The translations under genes and the position numbers were made by a program. Of a stretch of 52,180 bases of DNA, positions 18,215 to 26,100 are shown one piece after another. Source of the DNA: Sedimenticola sp. (GTDB lineage Bacteria > Pseudomonadota > Gammaproteobacteria > Chromatiales > Chromatiaceae); assembly GCA_002869585.1 (NCBI GenBank), contig PKUO01000065.1, positions 1 through 52,180 of the forward strand, read 5' to 3'. Within the stretch, counting starts at the first letter, position 1. Each line of letters begins with the position of its first letter. The notes beneath the pieces are model-generated. The model saw nothing but the letters and a program-made list of their open reading frames with translations. It made no database searches and was not told where the DNA came from.

Positions 18215-19531
18215 ATGAAGACTATACTTGTCAGCTTTATCGCCATAGTTACTCTTGCCTGGGGCGTGGAAATGCTCTCGCCCGATCACACGACGGCAAG
18301 CTCCCTGCCGTGGACCATCTACCTTGAGAGTCTCTTCCTAACCGGCCTGATTTCCATCGCCCTGATGTCGCTGGCGATGGTGCTCGCCTCCCGCCCAGCC
18401 TGGCTGGAACAACCGCTCGGCGGCATGGACCGTATCTATCGTTTGCACAAATGGAGCGGCATCCTGGCCGTCGTCTTTGCCGCCTCACACTGGCTGCTGG
18501 AAATGTCGGACGATCTGTTCAAGGCGCTGGCAGGCCGCGGCGGCCGCATCAAGGAGGATGAGCTTTCGGCCTTCGCCGAACCACTGCGCGACATGGGCGA
18601 AGCACTGGGAGAATGGGCCTTTTATGTGCTGCTGGCACTGCTCGCGCTAACCCTGTGGAAACGATTCTCCTACCGCCTGTGGCGACCATTGCACCGGGCT
18701 ATGCCGGTGCTCTATCTGCTGCTGGCATTTCATTCAGTGGTGCTCGCTCCCGCCGGTTACTGGAGCCAGCCCGTTGGACTGTTGCTGGCGTTGCTGTTCA
18801 CCGCCGGGAGTATCGCCAGCGTGCTGTCGCTTCGAGGCCTCATCGGTCGCAAGCGTCGTGCTAGCGGCAGCGTGGTCGCAGTGCACAACCCAGGCAACGA
18901 TATTATCGAAGTGAGCTGTCGCCTTGACGGAAAGTGGCGCGGTCACCATCCCGGCCAGTTTGCTTTTGTCACCTTTGACGAGGCCGAGGGGGCTCATCCC
19001 TTCACCATCGCCAGCGCTGATCGCGGTGATCGCACTGTTACCTTTGCGATTAAGGCACTCGGTGACTACACACGCAGACTGCCCCACCAGTTGAGCGTCG
19101 GCAACCCGGTCAAGGTGGAAGGTCCTTATGGCCGCTTCGATATTTCCCGCGTTAACAAACGCGCTCGACAGGTCTGGGTCGCAGGCGGTATCGGTATTAC
19201 CCCGTTCCTCGCCTGGCTCGAAGCCCTGCAGGATGAACCTGCCGCCGGGCTTGCCGCCGATCTGCATTACAGCGTACGTGATGCCGGAACCGACCCCTTT
19301 GTCGAACGCCTGCAATCCTTGTGTGCCGCCTTGCCCGAAGTCCGTTTGCATGTGCATGACGAACAGGGCGAACCGCTGACCGCCGAGGCATTGGCTGAAC
19401 AACAGCAAGGCCGGAAGCCGTTGGAAGTGTGGTTCTGCGGTCCAAGTGGTTTTGCCGATGCCCTGCGCGAGGGACTGCAGGCCGTCACAGGCAGGATACG
19501 TTTTCACCAGGAGGCGTTCGAGATGCGCTAG
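18215..19531 (+). CDS. Ferric-reductase-like transmembrane flavocytochrome with FAD/NAD(P) domains
   Basis: This 438-aa membrane oxidoreductase has an N-terminal half of about six hydrophobic segments (residues 1-215) of the ferric_reduct type, with heme-ligand-type histidines in RLHKWSG, ASHWLLE, PLHRAMP and AFHSVV. The C-terminal half is a ferredoxin-reductase-like module with FAD-binding HPGQFAFVTF and HPFTIASADRG, NAD(P)-binding VAGGIGITPFLAW, and a terminal VWFCGPSGF. It would pass electrons from NAD(P)H across the membrane. I chose ATG 18215 because gaagagg lies six bases upstream; a longer frame from 18128 would add an unlikely leader. The acceptor is unknown, with the adjacent PepSY protein a possible partner. 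Confidence 0.9.
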   Translation: MKTILVSFIAIVTLAWGVEMLSPDHTTASSLPWTIYLESLFLTGLISIALMSLAMVLASRPAWLEQPLGGMDRIYRLHKWSGILAVVFAASHWLLEMSDDLFKALAGRGGRIKEDELSAFAEPLRDMGEALGEWAFYVLLALLALTLWKRFSYRLWRPLHRAMPVLYLLLAFHSVVLAPAGYWSQPVGLLLALLFTAGSIASVLSLRGLIGRKRRASGSVVAVHNPGNDIIEVSCRLDGKWRGHHPGQFAFVTFDEAEGAHPFTIASADRGDRTVTFAIKALGDYTRRLPHQLSVGNPVKVEGPYGRFDISRVNKRARQVWVAGGIGITPFLAWLEALQDEPAAGLAADLHYSVRDAGTDPFVERLQSLCAALPEVRLHVHDEQGEPLTAEALAEQQQGRKPLEVWFCGPSGFADALREGLQAVTGRIRFHQEAFEMR

Positions 19532-19686
19532 GCATCTCGGCGTACTTAACCTCCGCAACAAATTGTGGTTCGCCGCTTCAAATCGAACCTTAGCCACGGC
19601 TTAAATTCCGTATCAGCGTGTCTTCAGGTTGGGTGTCTTTCACTAAAACTGTACTAATCGATAATCCGATTAATAGGAGAACAGAG

Positions 19687-19959
19687 ATGAAACGCGTAAA
19701 CAAATTATTAATGGTAGTAACACTAGTATCACTTGCTATCAGCTTCATGTCTTTTGGCATTGCTGTTATAGGCGGTCTGATCGACAGTACAGTCCTGATA
19801 CTGTTTTGGTATCTTGGCCTAGCTGGACTCTGGGCGATACTGATGGCATCTGTTATTGCCATTGGAGTCTTCCTTTTCGTTTCTACCGGTAAGTATTTTC
19901 AGTCCAATTCCTACCGATTAAAGGGGCATGGACACCACTCCCCACATGCCATGATTTAA
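19687..19959 (+). CDS. Small two-helix membrane protein, paralogue 1
   Basis: This 90-aa protein has two hydrophobic segments (about 8-32 and 38-67) and a polar His-rich tail. The start at ATG 19687 is supported by aggagaacagag just upstream. It is clearly related to the 71-aa protein at 22578: both begin M-K-R-(V/I)-N-K-L-L and share W-(A/V)-I-L-M-A-S-(V/I)-I-A. It lies 42 bp before the cytochrome b561 gene. I do not recognise the family. Confidence 0.7.
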   Translation: MKRVNKLLMVVTLVSLAISFMSFGIAVIGGLIDSTVLILFWYLGLAGLWAILMASVIAIGVFLFVSTGKYFQSNSYRLKGHGHHSPHAMI

Positions 19960-20001
19960 CTTTAGACAGTACTGGCAGGGTGTGTTTTTGAGGTTAATCA
20001 A

Positions 20002-21165
20002 ATGACTCAACGGAAAAGAAAAGGTGGTGTACGAGAAACAAAAGTGAGGGTATGGGATATCCCTATCCGGCTGTTTCATTGGACCCTGGCGAGCTGCTTC
20101 GTAATAGCTTGGTTCACTCTCGATAATCGTTATCTGGATGTGCATATTTTTGCCGGTTACCTGATGGGCGGGCTGATTTTATTCCGTCTTCTGTGGGGTT
20201 TCATCGGCGGCCCTTATGCCCGTTTCCGTGACTTCGCCTTCAATTATTCCAAGGTGCAGAATTACCTGAAAGATGTACTGAATAAACACCCGCCTCGCTT
20301 TCTCGGCCATAACCCGGCCGGTAGCTGGGCCATTTATCTACTGCTGGGTTTGGGCCTGTCGGTCGTCATTACCGGTCTGCTTACCTTTGGCGGTGAAGAA
20401 CGGCAAGGCCCCCTTGCCGGATTACTGAACTTTCCGCAGGGACGTTTTGCTCATGAGCTTCATGAATGGCTGTCTTGGCTGATGTTGGGGGTGGTTATTA
20501 TTCATGTGATGGGTATCCTGGTAGAGAGCATGTTGCACCGAGAGAACCTGGTAGTTTCCATGCTAACTGGCTTCAAAACCTCCGCAGCCGGCGCGATATC
20601 TACGCTTTCTCACTGGAAGATCGGTGCCACCATGCTGGTTGCCATTATCACTGCCGGTCTGTTCTGGTTTCAGGGCCATCTAACAGAAACACCCGAGCAG
20701 CTCTACCAGCCGTTTCATGGTCCGGCATTACCCGATAACTCGCTTTGGCGTGAAGAGTGCGGCGCTTGCCATCTCGCCTTCCATCCCAGTCTATTACCTG
20801 CCCGCTCTTGGAGAGCCATGATGCAGAAACAGGCATCTCATTTCGGAGAGGATCTTTTTCTGGAACAGGATGCCGTGAACAAGATTGAAACCTTCCTGGT
20901 AGAGAATGCGGCGGAACAGGGATTGACCGAAGCAGCCTGGAAAATTAATCGCAGCATACCGCAGACAGAAATTTTGTTACGTATCACAGAGACCCCTTAC
21001 TGGATCAAAAAACATCAGGAGATCTCTGACGCGGTATGGGAACACCCAAAGGTCAATGGCAAGATTGATTGTGCAGCCTGCCATATCGACGCCGCGGCAG
21101 GCACTTTTGAAGATGCTGCGATGCATCTACCGGATGATGTTGAAGCAACGGCAACAAGCGAGTAA
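20002..21165 (+). CDS. Cytochrome b561-diheme cytochrome c fusion protein
   Basis: This 387-aa protein has an N-terminal cytochrome b561/Ni-Fe-hydrogenase-type b domain (residues about 14-195) with four membrane helices and candidate heme-b histidines (RLFHWTL, DVHIFAGY, HELHEWLSW, VIIHVMG). A further membrane helix lies near 207-226. The periplasmic C-terminal domain, about 245-375, carries two heme-c motifs (CGACH and CAACH) and matches the separate diheme cytochrome c encoded at 21722 over its whole length (LLPARSW, HFGE, ETPYWIKKH). It would carry electrons from the quinone pool to the periplasmic cytochromes SHP and DHC encoded next. Confidence 0.9.
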   Translation: MTQRKRKGGVRETKVRVWDIPIRLFHWTLASCFVIAWFTLDNRYLDVHIFAGYLMGGLILFRLLWGFIGGPYARFRDFAFNYSKVQNYLKDVLNKHPPRFLGHNPAGSWAIYLLLGLGLSVVITGLLTFGGEERQGPLAGLLNFPQGRFAHELHEWLSWLMLGVVIIHVMGILVESMLHRENLVVSMLTGFKTSAAGAISTLSHWKIGATMLVAIITAGLFWFQGHLTETPEQLYQPFHGPALPDNSLWREECGACHLAFHPSLLPARSWRAMMQKQASHFGEDLFLEQDAVNKIETFLVENAAEQGLTEAAWKINRSIPQTEILLRITETPYWIKKHQEISDAVWEHPKVNGKIDCAACHIDAAAGTFEDAAMHLPDDVEATATSE

Positions 21166-21289
21166 GGATGATGTTTCATACATAGATGACCATTTCTTTC
21201 AGTTTCAATTCAGCTCTCTTCAGTAGTCTTAACAGATAAGGATCTGTTGAATAATCAATTCTCCTTAAACAAATAAATTCGAGGTTAAC

Positions 21290-21691
21290 ATGAATAGGAA
21301 ACTTATCGGCGTTACTGCATTGCTGCTATCGATACCATTCTATGCTCAGGCGGATGCAGTATCAGACCTGGAGGCGGAGTACCAGGCTCAGGGTGGAACC
21401 AACTTCAACGCCACGGCAGGAGAGGCCCTGTGGAATAAAGAGTTTATTGATGCCAAGAAAGGTGACAAGCGAAGCTGCACCAAGTGCCACACTGCCGACT
21501 TGAAGAAACCAGGCAAACATGCACGAACAGGCAAGGCCATTGAGCCCATGGCACCTACAGTAAATCCGAAACGTCTTACTGAAGTGAAACAAATCAAGAA
21601 GTGGTTCGTTCGTAACTGCAAGTGGACCCTGGGGCGTGAATGTACCGCCCAAGAAAAAGGTGATTTTCTTGCCTATCTCAAGAATCTTTAA
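21290..21691 (+). CDS. SHP-type monoheme cytochrome c (DUF1924)
   Basis: This 133-aa periplasmic cytochrome has a signal peptide (cleavage near A-Q-A-D-A, residue 22) and one heme motif CTKCH at about 63-67 within the DUF1924/SHP fold (GEALWNKEFIDAKKGDKRSC, then APTVNPKRLTEVKQIKKW). In the related sphaeroides heme protein the sixth heme ligand is an Asn that swings away to bind oxygen, and the protein is reduced by a diheme cytochrome c. The order b561, SHP, DHC matches that known redox set. A ribosome site (gaggtt) precedes ATG 21290. The physiological substrate remains unsettled in the family. Confidence 0.88.
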   Translation: MNRKLIGVTALLLSIPFYAQADAVSDLEAEYQAQGGTNFNATAGEALWNKEFIDAKKGDKRSCTKCHTADLKKPGKHARTGKAIEPMAPTVNPKRLTEVKQIKKWFVRNCKWTLGRECTAQEKGDFLAYLKNL

Positions 21692-21721
21692 ACAACCGGA
21701 CTTTGAATTGAGAGGTGTAAT

Positions 21722-22294
21722 ATGAAATCTAAATCATCAGTAGCATCCATGGTATTGCTGTCAGCTGCCCTGCTTGGAATGAGCAGTGCGGCATTCAGTG
21801 CTGATAATAAACCGGGCTTCTTAAGCCGCATGTTTGATGGGGAAAAGGCACCAGGTGTTGCACCCGTTAAAAACCCGCAATATCTGGAGGAGTGTGGCAG
21901 CTGTCACTTTCCTTATCAGCCGGGCCTGCTACCAGCACGCTCATGGAAAAAGGTAATGTCTGGGCTCGAGGATCATTTCGGAGAGAATGCCGAACTTCCA
22001 CCAGAAGATGTCAAAAATATTACAGACTATATGCTGAAGAATGCGGCCGACCATGCCGATTATAAGCGTTCGAAAAGGATCATGAGCTCCCTGCGTGCTG
22101 ATGACGCGCCACTCCGTATTAGTGAAACGCCCTATTTCATCGAGAAGCATAATGAACTATCACGCGCGATGGTGCAGGATAATCCCAAAGTCCGTTCGGT
22201 AAGTAGGTGTGGTGCTTGCCATACAATGGCCGAGACAGGTTCCTTCAGTGAGTCAGAAATCCAGATTCCTGGCTTCGGTGCCTGGGAGGATTAA
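21722..22294 (+). CDS. Periplasmic diheme cytochrome c (DHC)
   Basis: This 190-aa protein has a signal peptide (A-F-S-A, residue about 27) and two heme motifs, CGSCH near 58-62 and CGACH near 162-166. It is the expected reductant of SHP. It is a paralogue of the C-terminal domain of the b561 fusion two genes upstream, sharing LLPARSW, HFGEN and ETPYFIEKH. It starts 30 bp after the SHP stop with gagaggtg as ribosome site, so the two are co-translated from one message. Both heme sites look intact. Confidence 0.9.
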   Translation: MKSKSSVASMVLLSAALLGMSSAAFSADNKPGFLSRMFDGEKAPGVAPVKNPQYLEECGSCHFPYQPGLLPARSWKKVMSGLEDHFGENAELPPEDVKNITDYMLKNAADHADYKRSKRIMSSLRADDAPLRISETPYFIEKHNELSRAMVQDNPKVRSVSRCGACHTMAETGSFSESEIQIPGFGAWED

Positions 22295-22577
22295 TACAAA
22301 AAATCACTGCTACAGGCAGACCGCAGATCTATGACATAGGTGTTAAATAGATATGGGAATACTGACCGGCAATATTGCATTTGAACAGTGGAAAATAGCC
22401 TTTTATCTGTTGGTACTACTAAATGCTAAAGATACTTTAAAGATTTTGCCGGGACTTGGTTCCTTCCTTTAATCAGAACCTTAACATCAACTTATAATCC
22501 ATATAGGCGTGTCTTCAGATCGTGGGGCGTACATTGGTGCTATATCAATTCACAATCGCAATTACGGAAGAGTAGAG

Positions 22578-22793
22578 ATGAAACGTATCAACAAACTATT
22601 GAAAAAAGTCGCGATGATTTTATTTGCCGCCGGCCTCATATCGGTTGGTATAATTGCTATTTGGGTGATACTGATGGCATCTATCATTGCCAGCGCGGTA
22701 TTCCTTTTCACTTCCGGTGGAAAATGGTTCCAGCAACCGCGTTTATATCGGTTAGATGAGTGTAAATATCGGTCCCAGGATGCAGCCACTTAA
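22578..22793 (+). CDS. Small membrane protein, paralogue 2
   Basis: This 71-aa protein has hydrophobic segments at about 11-28 and 29-47 and a polar tail. It is homologous to the protein at 19687 but lacks about 20 residues of the first loop. The start at ATG 22578 is preceded by ggaagagtagag. The upstream word gcgtgtcttcag near 22507 is also present upstream of paralogue 1 (near 19615), so the duplication included the leader. The two copies flank the b561-SHP-DHC cluster. Function unknown. Confidence 0.65.
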   Translation: MKRINKLLKKVAMILFAAGLISVGIIAIWVILMASIIASAVFLFTSGGKWFQQPRLYRLDECKYRSQDAAT

Positions 22794-22860
22794 TACAGGG
22801 CTATCGAAGCTCTAAGATACTTTTTGAATGTACTTGCTGTCACTGTCATGACAAGCATGA

Positions 22861-23150
22861 ACAATACCATTGATGATGCAGGCGATATTGTCGATTAGAT
22901 TATTTTAATTGTTATAAATCAAAATGTTATAAATTTCTGTCACTCCCACTCTATTGTAAATAAGCCATTTTTATCTTTTATTATCAATGGCTTATTTTCC
23001 TGCTAATTGGTAATACCATGAAAAATACCATGCTCAGAAATTCCTTAAAAATGCTCGAAAAAAATTCCGATTGAACACTGATACACAGCACCTTAGGCAA
23101 CCTTCCTGGCTTTGTCTTCCAGGTGGAGCCCTCCTGCTCCTGCAAGTAAT
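22861..23150. other. att-like repeat copy 3 (R3): left arm, core and right arm
   Basis: The left arm (22861-22938) matches that of R2 (aataccattgatgatgca, then ttataaatt). The core gtcactcccactctattgt at 22939 is identical to R1, and the 190-bp right arm is nearly identical to R1 to about 23150 (AATACCATG twice, then aacactgatacacagcacc). It closes unit B and opens the segment that carries the defence operon and ICE genes. The short coding tail in the arm has a small deletion relative to R1. Confidence 0.65.
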
Positions 23151-23188
23151 AGATCAAAAGATAATCGCCATGCCCCCATTTAGTTACC

Positions 23189-26100
23189 TTAGCTCCATGG
23201 ACCTACGCCAGCAAGAATCTTTCGACCAACATAGTTCTCGTCTAGCTTTCCAACTCGCTTCTCCATGGCTCGCTTGCGAGCTGAACGATTCAGCCGAGCA
23301 TGACTCAGCTTAAGCTGCATAAATGAACTGTTTTCGTTTTCGGCTTGCCAATCCTGGTTGATCCATATCCAGGCCCGCTGATCAGCTGATCGGAGGAAGA
23401 GTACCCAAGCAGCATAAGCCTCTACTAGGTCTTGAGCCTTTAGGTAAACACACCACCAGTGGTGAGCGCAGGCTTCGGCCCATCGAAAACGCGCTGACTT
23501 GCATTCGAGTGCAGCATAACCGGTTCGAATCTCACCCTCTGGCCAGGCATCAGCGACAGGCAGTGTATTATTCGTAGTAAAACCTGCGAAAACTATACCG
23601 CGTTTCCGTTTCCAGGCGAGAGGCGATGCCCGATCCGTCTCGATAATTCTGGCGAGCCAATCTGCCTTACCATTATAGGACGCGGCAGTCGCAAGGTTGA
23701 ACAAATCTCTATCAGTATTGCTATATACCCATCTGGTCAGCTCATTTCGCAGTTCATTTACCTCAGGCGAATCCGGAACACGAAAAACCATGTGTAATAA
23801 CTCTTCGACACCTGCTACACCCATATATCGGGTCACCACCGAAGCACGAACGGCACGCCAGAACTGCGTGCCACGTACAGGGTCATATGCAAGGAGAGCC
23901 TCGCAGAGTGTCAGGAAAGCCCCTTCTGCCAAACGAACACGGTGTCGAAAATTCGTTGAAATCTCTTGATACCCCTCAATCCATAAATCGACCATATCTG
24001 GTGTATGTTCCAGAACCTGTTCATAATCTGCAGTGTCAATCTTTGCAAGATAGAGGCTAGCACCGGAAGCATGTAATTCTCGTATACGTGAAATCGCGGT
24101 CTCGGCGGCGCGCCGGTACGCCTTTTCCTGCGCTTTGGCATCCATAGCTTTACTCAGAGCCTCCATGGGATTATTGGCATCATCCTCGCTAGTACGTGGT
24201 GAAACTGAAAATGAAAATGGCGGGGACTCGACATCAGCTCGGTCAACCGACAAGTTGGATCCGGGATCAGGTTCCTCGACTTTCTCAATCATAAGAACGT
24301 GACTGAAGATTTCAGCTGCAAGCCGCACCTCCATTCGGTCGGATCCGCGCAGGCGAGCCGCTTCCAATATCCGCCATGGCGCCAATCGCTGGATAATCTG
24401 TTCGAAGGGCAAGGCCCGTGTAGCCTCGATATAGGCGCCTGTTCCATAGTGGTTTATCCAAACATCTGCTTCCGGTCTCCAGGACCAGCCATCGGCCACA
24501 AGCCGTCGGCCGAAGCGTTCCGCGTCAGCTCGGGTCAACATTTGGAATACGAGCCCACGATGATCATAGTCTGTCTGTTTTGCAAAACCTTCTAGCCATG
24601 ACCAGGCACTATCGCTGAACTCAACCCGGTGGATAGATAACAAGGTGATTAAATCGTCTTGTTCTTTCGCAGAACTGGGTGCATAACGCGAAATCAGTGC
24701 ATCAACGTCATGCGATGTAGGAACACGCAATACTTCGGCAAGGTCTGTCAGGATGGATTTGAGGTTTGACTGAATTAACCGATCAATTTGTGCCTGTGCA
24801 TCCAGATTCTGGAGTTCCAGTATCAGGAGCTGGCTGGCGGCATAGAACTCCCGCCCCTCATCTTCGTCAGTATTGCTCATGCGCAAGGTTTTCGCTGCCA
24901 CAGCCTCAGATTCGCCAGCCAGCAGGAAATGGTCAGTCACACTAACCGCATTCCAGTACCGGGACTCGGGTGGGCAAGTCGCCATATTTTGCATCTTGTT
25001 ATGTATTAAATCAGCGAGCTGCTGAGGCGCGCAACGAGCGAAAACGGGTTCAAGTTCTTCGAAATTATGATCCTCGATCGTATGGCTCATGTGTCGATCC
25101 AGTTTCTCGACATCAAGATGCGGAATTGCAGCACGAACCTCATCAACGAATGCGTCTGGTGGCTCGAAATTCGGGTCCAACCATAGCTCTTTAGTACGCT
25201 GTATACGTGTCAGTAACGGTAGCTCTGTATCATGCAGCACGATTTCAGCGTGTCGACGCTCTAACGGGAAAAAACTACGGCCAGGTTGCGGCAGATAATC
25301 TTTCTCATAGGTCCACCAGCGGTCGATACCGGGATCAATTGACACTGCAGTATCTTCATCTATCTCCTGACCACTCAACCAAAGCAAGATCGCAGCGGTC
25401 CGCGCGGGAAGATCCGCATGTACACCCGGCTCTGGTGTTCTGAAACGAACGTCCTTTGACAATGCGCGTAGCACTTCCACCGTGTCATCAGGATCGACTT
25501 CGTTAAGAAAACAGAGCCACTTCAATCCATCCCAGCCCTCCTCACGGCCCTTGATTGCCAATGAAATGGCTGCCACTTCCATAATTGGCACAACCTGAGC
25601 AAGCGGGAAGCCCTCGATAATCGACGGCGCAACAGATCGCAGCGAAATATCAAACTGGTCCACGAGTTCAAGATCAACGCCAATGACTGTAACTGGACCT
25701 GAAGTATCAATGCCAATACGCTGTATGAACCGATCAGACAAGCTTTTCTTAGAATCCGGGTGCGAATCAATTTCTCGTGAGATGATGCTGAACCACTTAC
25801 GTATCCGTTCGACAATCGTTGTCAGTGCCGCAACACCCTTTCGCGGGATGGCACGCAACGCATTGACTGCCCAAAGACGAGCCGAGGCATGTGTATAATT
25901 ATCAGAATGTTCGACTGCGTCGAGTAATGCACCTGTTAAATACAAGGCAAGATTGGCAAGCTCTCGCCGATGATTGTCGCCCACATTTTGGCTTTGCAAC
26001 CACGCTGTGACGAGCACCCCAGTAATAGGAGATTTTCCTGAGTCACCCCGTTCCACCATGATCGAGACCGCGGCACGCAGGATCTCTGCACGTTGATCAA

